Positions 46,783-58,075 of a stretch of DNA of 64,000 bases are shown piece after piece. The position numbers were made by a program, and so were the translations under genes. The notes beneath the pieces were generated by a model. That model saw only the letters and a list, made by a program, of their open reading frames with translations. It was not told where the DNA came from and searched no databases. Every line of letters starts with the position of its first letter. Within the stretch, counting starts at the first letter, position 1. The DNA comes from Raphanus sativus (taxonomy: Eukaryota > Streptophyta > Magnoliopsida > Brassicales > Brassicaceae), in the NCBI RefSeq assembly GCF_000801105.2, contig NC_079519.1:27627288-27691287 (forward strand), written 5' to 3'.

Positions 46783-48253
46783 GAGAGAGATCATCTCTCC
46801 TCTGTTATTCTCTCTCGTCTCTCTCTAAAGTAAACTTAGACCAGATCTAATCTCAGCTCCGGCGTCCGGAGACATTGGCGGCAGTGCCGGTGTGCGTTAG
46901 CTCCGACGCCGGAGGCACTTCCCTCTTCCTTCGTCTCTCTTTTTTCCTTTGCTTTTTTCATCCTTTTCTTCCTCTCGTCGATATGTCTGCTTCTGTGGAA
47001 GGTGGCTGGGCTCCGGAGTCCTAGGTCTGGTGGTCGTTTTGCCTTATGGAGAATCTACGAGGCGGAGTGGGGCTAGGGTGTGAAAGGAGTCGGCTTTAAT
47101 GGTTTCGAACACAGTCGGATCTCATTTTCACTTTGTAGATCTCGATTGCGTTCGAGGTGGTGTCGGCGCGTGATGGTTAGTTTGGGATTCTCTCCTTATG
47201 CTTCATCTGGTGATACAGCCTTTCCTTGTTTAGGCTAAGCGACGTTGGTCGTGTGGAGTGGTGTTTGTCGGCGTTCTAGACTCAAGGCTTGGCGTCTTGT
47301 CTCGGGTTCTGGTTCTGCTGTCGTCTCGGCAGAGACTCCGTCAGTTAGAAGGCGCGTGCCTAGTTTTTTCTGCAGCTGTGTGGTCATGGTTTCCTCTAGG
47401 GTTCTGCGTGTGATGTTCTTGTGGTGTAGGAGAAGCTGTCGTCTATGGCAGTTTATCCTTTGACCTCTAAGACTTCTTTCTGTCTGTCTCTCCTCATCGC
47501 GAATCAGCTTCTTGTTGCTCGGGTCCGTGTGGCTCTGTGTTTTGTTTTGGTTCCGCTGTTCTGTCTCTTCATTGTTCCCCAACGATGGGAGTTTAATGGT
47601 GTGTAGAAGACTGGCGTTGGGTTCTCCAATCCAGGCCAGGGCGTCGGTTTGAAGTTCGGGTTTGTCAGTCCGTCTTCGACTGGCGGGGGGACTTGGTGGA
47701 AGTGTGGTCATCCTGATGCTTTGGAGGCTTCTTGGCCTTTTGAGCAGACTAATCTTCTTCTTCTATGCAGAAACTGAAGCCTTGATTGTTTGATTTTGTC
47801 GACATTGCAGCCAGTTTTTTAGGATGCATCTTGCTTATTGGCTACAGGTCGTGGGCTCGTGCATCTGGAGTCAGATGGTTCTCGTGGCTCGCGTCTCTAG
47901 TAAGTCCGCTGCCCCTTTTCCATTTGACTCTTGCGCTTAAGGTCAGTCAAGAATACGAGTTTGAAGAGTTCATTAGAGACCAGCTACGCAAGACGATGAC
48001 ACAAAAAGAACCGGCATCCGAGGCAACGAGGTAAACCTCACCCTTTAGTGATCATCATCGTCGGGCAAGAACGGTTAATGGTATTCTGAGGATTGCGGAG
48101 CGCTCTAGTGAAACGTGTCGGTATGGTGGGCGAACGAAGCTAGTGTCGTTTTGTATGATTTAGAAAATTTTGTTCAAATCAACTTGTATTCGAGACTTTG
48201 AATTCCCGTTTGACGGGCAGTTTATATATTAGTTAATTAAAAAAAGAAAAAAC
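46783..48253 (+). mobile_element. 1.47 kb noncoding retroposon with A-rich tail and 14 bp target duplication
   Basis: The 14-mer AAACATCGTTGAAG occurs at 46769-46782 and 48254-48267, directly flanking this segment. The segment ends in an A-rich tail (aattaaaaaaagaaaaaac). Its interior is much richer in G+C than the surroundings and starts TC-rich (gagagagatcatctctcctc). The longest plus-strand frame is only 82 codons; an antisense 158-codon frame (47711-47235) is Arg/Thr-rich with no family signature. A direct duplication plus a 3' A-tail means it moved by target-primed reverse transcription. Sadhu-type noncoding retroposons of Brassicaceae behave this way, but I cannot confirm membership. 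It could also be a retrotransposed noncoding transcript or a LINE 5' region. Confidence 0.8.
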
Positions 48254-48267
48254 AAACATCGTTGAAG

Positions 48268-49097
48268 AAACACTTTGGACCGAGACACAGCTATTGATAT
48301 AGAAACATCGTGGGCACTTTCAGTCAGACATTAGCTGGCAGCAATGGGTTTTTCCAGAGTTTGCTATGTCGATGGGGTATAGAGGGAGCAAGATATTTTT
48401 ACCGGGCAGGATTGGTACTGTCAGAAAATGGATTTGGAGGATGTTATGATGGGGGCAATAAATCTTTGACGAAGTCTATTACCTTTACATGCAGAATGTG
48501 AAGGTTTGATTTGGACAATGGAGTGCATGAAAACCCTACAGTTCTCAGATGTAGTATTTGCGACGGATTATTCTCAACTGGTGAAGATAGTGCGTAACCT
48601 GAAGAATGACCAGCGTTTGCTATACACATAAATGAATTTTTCCGTAGTAAGATTTTCTTCCCTAACTTCAAGATCAGATATATCCAGAGCCGGGCCTGAG
48701 TAGAAGCCCATGAAGCATGTGTTTCATGGCCGGTGACAATAATAATTCTTTTGGGGCCAAATATGACAGAAATAACTTGTAGCTCGAATGGTAACAGAGG
48801 CCGATTTTGCACTTGCAGACGCTGGTTCAAACCCCTCCAGATATATTTGTCATTGTTTTCACAATTTTTAACAATAAATGGACCAAAAACAAAATTTTTG
48901 CTTCCGGGCCAATAATTGTCAGGCCCGGCTCTGGATATATCCCAATGACATAAAATACAATGGCGTACAAGCTTACACGTAGTGCGAGAAGTTCTCATGC
49001 ATTCAGCTATGTTATATGTCGATTTTTTTACCTCCGCTTTAGCTATCCGAACCGGCGGTTTCTTAAGCTAGTAGTTTTCTTGTTGTAAAAAAAATAC
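48268..49097 (+). pseudogene. Decayed LINE 3' end, split by a hAT MITE
   Basis: Plus-strand peptides match the RNase H-like end of the LINE at 14150-15601: HAECEGLIWTMECMKTLQFS and VFATDYSQLVKI align with SEVEALIWAMECMK and TFATNCSQLVKM. After removing the MITE at 48685-48933 the frame resumes as NTMAYKLTRSARSSHAFSYV, the usual 'N.MAD.LARSAR' terminus. Stops and frameshifts are frequent. The 3' end is a short A-run at about 49087-49094. The 11-mer GTTTAAACATC occurs at 49100-49110 and again at 46765-46775, left of the nested retroposon, and is a candidate LINE target duplication. Confidence 0.75.
48685..48933. mobile_element. hAT-type MITE, 249 bp, with tRNA-like Pol III promoter inside
   Basis: Perfect 15 bp inverted termini CAGAGCCGGGCCTGA (48685-48699) and TCAGGCCCGGCTCTG (48919-48933), flanked by the 8 bp duplication GATATATC at 48677-48684 and 48934-48941. 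An 8 bp duplication with CAGAGCCGG-type ends defines the hAT superfamily. Inside, 48780-48791 (TAGCTCGAATGG) resembles a tRNA A box, and 48824-48835 (GGTTCAAACCCC) is a perfect B box, 44 bases apart as in tRNA genes. There is no transposase. It interrupts a decayed LINE, whose frame resumes on the far side. Confidence 0.92.
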
Positions 49098-49288
49098 AGG
49101 TTTAAACATCTTGTAATACAAAGAGTACAAATTGTTGAGGAAGTTTTATCTTAATTATACGATCATTTCTATATACAAATGAAAGATAGTGAAAGAATTA
49201 TAGATAGGTCGAGGAGGAAACCATACTATGGTAAACTAATACTTCATACGTTTTCAAAATGAATAATAAATCCTATAAACGTACGTGA

Positions 49289-50037
49289 TCTATACTATTA
49301 TTTATGAAGTAAATTTGCTTAGTTGTCATGTTCTCCATGATTTTAGGTAATTTTGTTTATTTGTTATATTCTTATTAAGTTTAAGCTAAATTATCATTGA
49401 TGTATTATTTGTTTTGAGCTGTGTCACTAAATAATTAATTTAAATAATAGTCTTGATGAATATTCTATATAAATAAAAACAAATTTTATTTTATTAATAT
49501 TAAACTTATATGTTATATTAGCTTTTCTTATTTATCAAATTTTTATTAGGTTTTAGACTTTTAGATAGGTTATTAATTTATTATTAGTTTCTAACTATTC
49601 ACTAATTTATTTTAATGATATAAAGTTTATATGCTATATTAAATAATTGATTACAAAATAATATTTTAGAACTATAAGAAAAGATAATTCTTCTATATAT
49701 ATTCTTTTTTGTGCCTATCTGAAAACAATATTTTTATTAAAAAAGGTAAAAGAAAAATTAAGATACAAAACAATTTATTATTAAATATTAGTCAACATAA
49801 AAATATAAATATATTTTCTAAACTATCTCTAAGATATGAGTGTTTTAAAAAAACTTAACACAATAATAAGTATATATTTTGATTAAAAGTATTTGATATA
49901 TATAAATATTTTAATGTTTGATTTAACTATTTAAAAACATAAATAATAATTTATTATGCTGATTTTATATTAATAAGACATAAACTAATAAGTATTTATA
50001 AGAAATTTATGCCTGCATGTGCTGGCAAAACACCTAG
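49289..50037 (+). mobile_element. Complete non-autonomous Helitron, 749 bp
   Basis: The 5' end TCTATACTATTATTTATGAA (49289) is a typical Arabidopsis/Brassica Helitron start, preceded by host A. The 3' end has an imperfect hairpin TGCCTGCATGTGCTGGCA (about 50010-50027, one mismatch in the stem), then AAACAC and CTAG (50034-50037), followed by host T. Insertion between A and T without duplication fits rolling-circle transposition. The interior is AT-rich with no Rep or helicase. Confidence 0.85.
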
Positions 50038-50634
50038 TTGTCTACTAATTCTTAGGTCCACTAGAATAAAACCTGCACTTTTATATATAGAGTATGATTA
50101 GGTAAGAGATAGAGACTTTGAACATATTTTTGTCACCTCATAGAGATTATAGAAATGTGTATGTTAAAGAGGAAGGGGACCATACATGAAATGAAAAGAA
50201 AAGATTCGGAGGATAATACCATTAGAAAGTTGGACATCGTATTGATAAATAGTGTTACCCAAAAACATGGCACTATCTATGCATGGTTTCCACTTTGTAT
50301 ATTACATTACAGTGGTTTATCTATGTAAAAATTTGGAAGATTATGGTTTGTAAACACATCCAATAGGCCAATATCAAAGTATAATGTTTGGTCCGTGACT
50401 CATCATCCTCTAGTCAATTAGAGTTGGCTAACCAGACATTTATTTTAATCACATTCTCATTTGTTCTGGTGCCAATCAATAAGTTATTTTTATACGTTAT
50501 TGGTTTTATTTTCTACTCATTTTGAAAAAAAAAATGTTTATTGATCAGAAATTTAATCCAAACTATAGAAACATAGGGGAATGTTGTTTCCTTTCTCCAC
50601 ATAGGTCTTGCTATGTTCCTCCAACACGTAGCAC

Positions 50635-50642
50635 TATAAATA
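50635..50642 (+). promoter_or_regulatory. TATA box of the SDR gene
   Basis: TATAAATA lies 94 bases before the start codon at 50736, leaving room for a 5' UTR of about 60 bases. An ACACGTAG word just upstream is ABRE-like, but this is weak evidence for regulation. Otherwise 50039-50634 holds no gene. Confidence 0.6.
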
Positions 50643-50735
50643 GTAACCCCCAACACACTCAAAATACTCAACTGCTCTCCAAAACAGAAACAGAACCAAA
50701 ACTAATAGTTACACGGAGAGAGAAAGAAATAAAGA

Positions 50736-52411
50736 ATGATTGAGACGGTTAAGCACCTGATTGGCTCCGGTGGCCGAAGCGGATTCGGATCAAGATCCAC
50801 AGCCGAACATGTCACTGCTAAATCTGACCTACGATCTCTTACCGCCATCATCACTGGAGCGACGTCGGGTATAGGAGCGGAGACGGCGCGAGTTCTGGCA
50901 AAGCGTGGAGCGAGGCTTGTGATTCCGGCTAGGAGTCTCAAAACCGCCGAGGAAACAAAGTCACGTATCCTCTCCGAGTTTCCTGATGCGGAGATCATCG
51001 TCATGCATCTCGATCTCAGCTCCCTCGCCTCCGTCCGTAGATTCGTAGACGATTTCGAATCTCTTCATCTCCCTCTCAACATCCTCATGTAAACAAACAT
51101 TCTTCTTGATCACCCCCAAGAATCACACATATATATATATGATAATTAATCAATGTCCGGTATAATATTACAGCAACAATGCCGGAAAATACGCGCACAA
51201 GCACGCCATCTCTGAGGACGGCGTTGAGATGACCTTCGCCACTAATTATCTCGGTAATCATTATTATTTTTTAAGAAAATTAATCATTGATTTATTTTTC
51301 ATTTTATATGGTCCGTCTAATTAATGGTGATTAGGTGACTAAACTTTAACACATGTGGTTTTGGTCTGGACGCGCAGGCCATTTTCTGCTCACTAAACTG
51401 CTGTTAAAGAATCTGATCGAAACGGCGGCGCTAACTGGCGTTCAAGGCCGCATCGTCAACGTTACATCGGTGGTCTACAGCTGGTTCTCCGGCGATATGT
51501 TGCAATATCTCGCCGATATCTCCCGAAACAATAGGTATATTAATTTAACTATATGTATTCAAAAAGCTATATATATATATATTCCAATCATTTAATCATC
51601 ATTTTGCGAATGATTTAATTTTATATTATTAATTAAAAAGGTGATATGCGACGACAAAATATAATCGCCGTCGTCCTTCCTCACTAATTTCTTTTTACTA
51701 TTTAATTTGCTTCCACAGAATAATAGTACTAAATTATTGACTTGCGTTTTGTAGAAGCTACGACGCGACCCGAGCGTACGCGCTCTCCAAGCTCGCCAAT
51801 GTTCTCCACACCATAGAACTCTCCCGGATTCTACATGTAAGTAATTAAACATAACTACCTTCTTCATTTTTTTCCATATCTTTGTTGATAAATTAATATT
51901 TTGATCTCATTAAATTAATAGATAATTTGATTTATTTTCTGTATAGAAAATGGATGCTAATGTAACGGCCAACTGTGTTCATCCTGGAATCGTGAGAACA
52001 CGCCTCACACGAGACCGAGAAGGTCTCATCACTGATTTAGTCTTTTTCTTGACCTCCAAGCTATTGAAGTCCGTTCCTCAGGTACCTAATTAGGTAGATC
52101 ATTTTATTTTATGTACGCACACATATAAATCTTACAGAAACTGATCTGGTCTATTAATTATTTATACATAGGCAGCAGCAACTACTTGCTACGTGGCAAC
52201 TAGCCCCAGATTGAGGAACGTGTGCGGCAAGTACTTCTCGGACTGCAACGAAGCTCGGACATCTAAACTGGGATCGTGCAGTGTTAAAGCTCAGAGACTA
52301 TGGACTGCTTCTGAGTTGCTGGTTTCTCCAGCTTCCTGTACTCCCCAACTTTACCAAACCTGTAAATACTCTTTAACCAACGATGTTATATGTAAATCCC
52401 AAGCCCTGTAA
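50736..52411 (+). CDS. TIC32-like short-chain dehydrogenase/reductase
   Basis: Six exons: 50736-51088, 51174-51253, 51378-51534, 51755-51836, 51947-52081 and 52172-52411. Phases are consistent and give 348 residues. It is a classical SDR with an NAD(P) Rossmann fold: TGATSGIG (residues 40-47, cofactor glycine motif), NNAG (119-122), catalytic Ser in NVTS (175), YALSK (Tyr205, Lys209) and HPGIV after the active site. The family is the plant TIC32/retinol-dehydrogenase-like group. I recall At1g64590 as orthologue, but the substrate is unknown. Exon 6 extends the C-terminus (CKYSLTNDVICKSQAL), making it about a dozen residues longer than I expect; a lost stop codon is possible. The product is probably soluble or membrane-associated; no clear transit peptide is seen. 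Confidence 0.93.
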
Positions 52412-53422
52412 TAACATCTATATATATGTAGCTTTACTATAGATATAATATAGGTATACATAGACTATTAGCTAGATGAATAGGCGGATGTTCGTTTGTG
52501 TATAAGCCGGAGTCTGTAATATTACTTATATGTGTTGTGGTTTCATGTAAATATAATAGTAGGGTTTTGTAAAATCTAGATGTGTCATTGTTATGTGATT
52601 CCTATCTATCTAGATAAATACCCATCTTTGAGTTCTTCTACTCTTGCTTTTCTAAAATTGCTGATCTCTGTTTTTACGATTCCATAAAGTATGTGTTGAG
52701 AATTCATTAAACCAATACAAAACACATTTGTTAAGGGTAATACAACACAACCTAGGAAAAACTCATTTCTACCTAAACAGAAAAAAAAGTTAAAAGGTAA
52801 ATGAAAATCGTCTAAGCGTTAGAAAATGAAAATCTTCAAATATCTTCAGGTAATATATCAATAATATATAATTTTCATGGTTTTCTCATGAGCATCCTAA
52901 GGGAAATCTTGAGTGGTTCGAGGAGCAGCATCAAGAATCAAACTGAGTTAAGTTTCTAACAGTTTGATGGAAATCTGATGCTAAATAATACTCCCTCCGT
53001 TTCTTAAAGAGTGTCGTTGTGACATTTTTCACACAGATTGAGAAAGTTGTTGAAAAATATATAAGTTGTAATTAATTATACCTCTTTAACCAATAGTATT
53101 TTAGATAAATAAAATTATTTATAAAATCAATGCAGTTTGCAATTAATTTTCAGCTGAAATTTAGTATAATTTACATTGGAATTGTAAAGTGACATTCTTT
53201 GTATAACAAGAAAATGAGCTCAGAGTGACACTTATTATGAAACAGAGAGAGTAGTTTTCATGGAGAAATAGATAACCAACCCTAACATTCCTATTATGAA
53301 TTTATGATGAATTATACATATATATAATGTTATTTACAAAGTGTTTGAGAGGTGATTACGCCAGTCTTGTTTCATCCAAATCAAAATAACAGTACAGCTT
53401 TTGTTACAAAAGAGTTGACAGA
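52412..53422. other. Convergent 3' spacer with a Stowaway MITE
   Basis: Between the SDR and CAT2 genes, which face each other. It holds both 3' UTRs and the MITE at 52991-53251. No gene is seen. Confidence 0.6.
52991..53251. mobile_element. Stowaway (Tc1/mariner) MITE
   Basis: 261 bp, CTCCCTCCGTTTCTTAAAGA at the left and ...ATGAAACAGAGAGAG at the right, flanked by TA (52989-52990 and 53252-53253). It is close in sequence to the element at 17843 (shared 'gtgtcgttgt' and 'gacacttatt' just inside the ends). Confidence 0.9.
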
Positions 53423-56400
53423 CTATGCCAAAGAAGCTCCATGTTCACGATATATCTCCTCCGCATGAGCTGTAGTTACGTAAACTGCATTAGCCAGAGA
53501 GCTGTGTTTTCTTCCGTAGAAAACATACACCAGCACTCCAATCACCAGCCACACAGACACTCGAGCCCATGTAGCAGATCTGTCAAGTTAGCCAGTCAGA
53601 GAGATTCCATCTATAATCGTCCTTTTAGAGGAACAACAAAAATGGGAAATGAAGGAGGAGCATGCTCACCCAAGGTTAACCAAAAGGTACATGTTGATGA
53701 GGATGCATATGATTGGCAGGAGTGGTACTAACGGGCATATAAAACCTTTCAAAAAAATTTTTCACACAACACACATGATATTTATATTATAAGGCTTAAG
53801 AAATTGATTGTTTACCAAAATCAAATTATGATAGTAATTCATTTACCTCCAGAATGTCCAAAAGTGTGTCTGGCATCATCCTGATCTATAGAACTCAGAG
53901 CAATCAAACCAGCAAGGAGGAGAGTTCCACCAACACCACACAGTGGATATCTAATAAACCTGTAAACCCATTTTTAAGATGATGATAAAAAAACAAGCTT
54001 TTTTTTTGTAACATCGAAAGGCTATTCTGAAGAAAAAAGCTTTTTGAGGAAATTCAATGCTCTAAATTAAATAGAGACTGGCGAGTGAGAGAACTAACCC
54101 TGGGAAGTTGAGGCTTGACGCCGAATAACTTAGAAGGAAGGCCCCAATACAAGTGAACATAATGCTCCATCCAGCGACCTTCCTTCTGTTTTCTTCGCTC
54201 AGAACCCCTAAAAGAGATCATCAACAAATGTCAAAATCTGTGCTCAAAACATTTTTAGTGGTCACAAAAGTGTACGCTATCTTACAGAATCCAAGAGCTT
54301 CTTCTTGCTTCTCCATAACCGAAGCATCATTCTCGCCAATCAACGGTTGTTTGGTACTGTTACTAGAAGTGCCAACATGATCTGATGACTTTGTTTCACC
54401 AGATATGAAAGAAACAGAATCAATTCTCTGTTGAAGAGATGACGGAAGAGGTAGTTCATCCGGAGGAACAAATCTGAGTATCAACACTGATATTGCCACC
54501 ATTGTAAATGCCAAAAGTGTGCCAACACTCACCTGTACCATCAGACCACCTCTCAAAATTACTAAAATAACGAAGAAGAAGTCCCAGTAGACGAGGAGGA
54601 TTATAAAAGTATTTACCATGCCTGCGAGCTGTGAAACATCCAAAAAGAAGGACAAGGTTGCAGCGCAAAACCCAGTTGCTAGAGTCGCTTTAACAGGAAC
54701 CTGAGTACGTCTATTAACATCTGAGAAAAGAGAAGGCAGCAGACCATCCCTAGCCATTGCCATCAGAATTCGCGGCTGTGAAATGAAATATAATTATATT
54801 GAGTTTAAAAAACATTTAAGTTTGCTGACATTTAATGTTATGACATTTTACCTGAGGGAGAAGGGAACCCATTAGAGCTGAACAGAGAGCCATGACAGCT
54901 CCTAAAGTTATTAAGTATCTACATCAAAGTTCCCAAAAAGAAAATAATAAAATCTTATAGACTTATTTAAAGTGGTCTAAACGAAACAGAGTGGATCTTA
55001 AAGGGTCATGTACTTACACAGCCCATTGCATGTCGTGACTAGCAAACGCAGAGGATATGGGAGTGTCAGGATCCATGGCATAGTAAGGAACTAAGCCAAC
55101 GATTACAATGGAGACCATCATGTAGAGAGAACAACAGAGAAACAGTGCTAGACCAATTCCAATTGGTAAATCCCGCTGGGGGTTTTTCACCTGCACATAG
55201 ATATAACATTATTTATACCTCTAAAAAGTCTAAACTGCATGAAAGGATGCTTCAAAGCAAAAAAAAAAAACAGATAGTTGCCTGCATGGATTACAAAAAC
55301 GTACCTCCTCAGCAGTACTTGCAAGTGAATCAAACCCAATGAATGCAAAGAAGACTGTAGCAGAACCAGCAAACATTCCATCCACTCCGAATGGAAATAA
55401 CCTATAAAAAGATAAATGATATTTGTTTTTAACCTATGATCATCATATAGTATGATGACTCCCTCAAGTGATAGAGAATATGCTTTATCTTACCCTGTGG
55501 GGAGATCATAACCAGCCCAACCAGTTTTGAAGCCCAGATAGCTGCCAGCTACGATGACAAATAACAAGACACACACATTGGCTGCAGTCACAATCCCCTG
55601 AGCAAATGTGCTCTGCATATAATAAAAATGAACCAGAGTTGAAATGACTTATCCTGACGTGTGGGACCAAATATAAATTAAAAGCTTGTATGTACCTCCT
55701 TTATTCCCAGACACAAAAGGCCAGTTACAATGAAAACAAGAACAGCAGCACATGGATCAACAACAACGTCGAGGCCTGGGATCTGGTGTCGCGCTAAGAA
55801 TGAAGGCAAACCATCTTCACCACCAAAAATCAATGCCTGTAATAATGTTTAAAAGTCCAAAAAGCTTTAGCTAAACAGAAAGTAAAAAAGAAGAAGAAAA
55901 AAAGAGAATCTTGCTTGAATCTTTTTATTTTTCTAAATCCATAACTAACACTCAAATTATCTATAAAACAAAAATCCAAGAGTGTATGGATAGTCCACAC
56001 ACACACCAACACTCAAGTTATCTATCTATCTGATGGGCATAAGGATTAAAGTTTAAGTAAGAAAAGGGAGAGACCAGATTAGGGGAAATGCCACGGGCAA
56101 CAGCAGAGCCACCAATGGTGTATTCCAGAATCAGGGCCCAACCGATCAACCACGCAACACTTTAAAATTAACAAGAAAATCCAAGTTAGCAGAGAATAGA
56201 ATAGAATAGAAAGAAGAGAGTAGTAAGAGTACCCTTCGCCGACACAAATGTAAGAATAGTGGTAGGCGCTGCCAGCAGAGGGACAACGACTAGAGAGTTC
56301 AGCATAGCAAAAGGCAGAGAGTGCAGCGGCGATTCCAGCAATAAGAAAGGACAAAGCAAGAGATGGTCCAGAGTGCTCTCTTGCAACTGTTCCCACAAGA

Positions 56401-56734
56401 ATATATACTCCCGCTCCTATCGTTGCTCCAACACCTTTTATACAAAACAAAAACAAAAAGTAGTTGGTGGAGTATCCAAAAAGGATCATCTAAAGACTTG
56501 AAACCCAGAAGTTGACAAGGTCCTCTAAAACAAGCCACCCAACAAGAAGAAAAAAAAAGATTTGAATGAGAAGAAGTTACCAATAGCAACCAAGTGAGAA
56601 ACAGTAAGGGCTTTAGCGAGCTGATGATGAGAATGTCCATTAGCAGAGTCGACCTGTTTCCTTCGGACCAAACTCCTGACGCAGCCCCATGAATATCCGC
56701 CTCCTTCCTTTTGCGTATCTACCAGGAAACCCAT
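53423..56734 (-). CDS. CAT2: Cationic amino acid transporter CAT2
   Basis: Fourteen minus-strand exons: 56734-56581, 56434-56233, 56159-56075, 55836-55696, 55612-55494, 55401-55305, 55190-55018, 54918-54852, 54775-54617, 54532-54286, 54207-54099, 53959-53847, 53745-53670 and 53579-53423. Every junction keeps frame and the product has 632 residues; Arabidopsis CAT2, as I recall it, has 635. The APC-superfamily signature VGATIGAGVYILVGTVAREH follows a ~50-residue cytosolic N-terminus (MGFLVDTQKEGGG). The pore-region 'FFAFIGFDSLASTAEEVKNP' and about 14 hydrophobic segments are visible, with a variable loop after DSVSFISGETKSS. CAT2 is known as a tonoplast amino acid transporter affecting leaf amino acid levels. 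It faces the SDR gene. All exons look intact. Confidence 0.96.
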
Positions 56735-57630
56735 CGGAGTCTCCTCAAAAGTTTCAGTTATTCAATGTAGTTGAATTGATTGTAACACGGCGGCGTATGC
56801 AGATACAAAATGATCTCTTTCTTTCCCCTTTAAGATAAAAAAAGAGAGAAATGAATTATTGGTGGCGTGAGAAAAGAAGGCACTGCCAAAATGTTATCCG
56901 AACCAATGGTCTTTGAGGTCAACTACAACGTGCCCTTTGCCGTATCCGTAAAGCTTCTCTATATTTTAGTCATATTTCGATTTTGGTCCAATGGCTATTA
57001 AAAGCGTGTGTGTCATGCTTTGAATGATAAGAAAGTACAAAAACCTGTATATATTTATTGATGATGACATCATCATTATAGTAGTTTTAAAATTTATGAA
57101 AGAAATAAGTTTAAATTATCAAAATAATTACAATATATCTCATTCATTATTTGGTTAACATAAATATATATTATATTCCTTACTAAATTAATTACAAAAT
57201 TAATTAGTAATCATAAGAGAATCTTCTTTATTATGTACTTAAATAAAACGATAGAAATGACCTAATATGTTTTAAAATATATATTACAATAAATTATTAA
57301 ATAATTCATTTTTGATAAAAAATCATGTATTTTTATTATTATAAATAACTCAAAATTTGCTATCAATGATTTGACTTTTTGTTATAAAAATATCAAAATA
57401 ATAATAAAACCATATATAGACATATGAGACCTCATTTTATAGAAATATCAAAATAATCAAAAAAATTATTTTAATTAAATTTAAATTAAACTATATATCA
57501 TCTAAAATCCATAAATGTTTTAATTTAAAATTTTTAAAACATATATTATACTTGATTTGATAAAATGAATTATCTTTTTGGCAATAAAATTTCATTGAAT
57601 TCAAAACGTGATTACAAATACATTTCATAT
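56735..57630. other. CAT2 upstream region
   Basis: Presumed CAT2 promoter and 5' UTR (about 56735-57050), then AT-rich DNA without a recognisable gene. No clear TATA box was chosen. Confidence 0.5.
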
Positions 57631-57657
57631 AATTTAGAAACCAGTAAAATGAAATCA

Positions 57658-57962
57658 GACGTGGTCCAGTGGTTTGACTAAGGGTTCAATTGCTTCTACA
57701 TCCGGAGATCTGGGGTTCAAACCCCAGAAAATACCAAATTATGCAGATTATGGAGAAACAAGTTACAGGAGATCTTCAGCTTGGTGCAAGGCGTACCATC
57801 GAACATGGATCTCATAGGACGGCTCAGAGTGGTGCAGTCAGACGTGTATTCTCACAGGGTGGTAGAATTGTCGGCTGTAAAATCGTCTTTGTAATATTCT
57901 CATCATTGTAATAGCATAATTAATCGATAATAATCGATCCAGACGTTAAAAAAAAAAAAAAA
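57658..57962 (+). mobile_element. tRNA-derived SINE with poly(A) and 27 bp target duplication
   Basis: A-box-like TGGTCCAGTGGTT (57662-57674) and a perfect B box GGTTCAAACCCC (57714-57725) give a Pol III promoter. A ~220 bp non-tRNA body and an A-run ending at 57962 follow. Identical 27-base direct repeats flank it at 57631-57657 and 57963-57989 (beginning aatttagaaaccag). The perfect long duplication indicates a recent insertion. The tRNA-related head resembles many plant SINEs. I do not assign a named family. Confidence 0.93.
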
Positions 57963-57989
57963 AATTTAGAAACCAGTAAAATGAAATCA

Positions 57990-58025
57990 CTAAAACATAT
58001 ATATTTAATTTTAACATAATAGATC

Positions 58026-58075
<50 letters not shown>

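Noticed and set aside
47235..47711. 158-residue antisense frame in the noncoding retroposon
   Set aside because: Arg/Thr/Gln-rich with no family signature, and antisense to the element's A-tail. GC-rich sequence produces long chance frames.
57658..57730. Functional tRNA gene
   Set aside because: A and B boxes are present, but the segment is followed by a non-tRNA body, a poly(A) run and long direct repeats, so it is a SINE.
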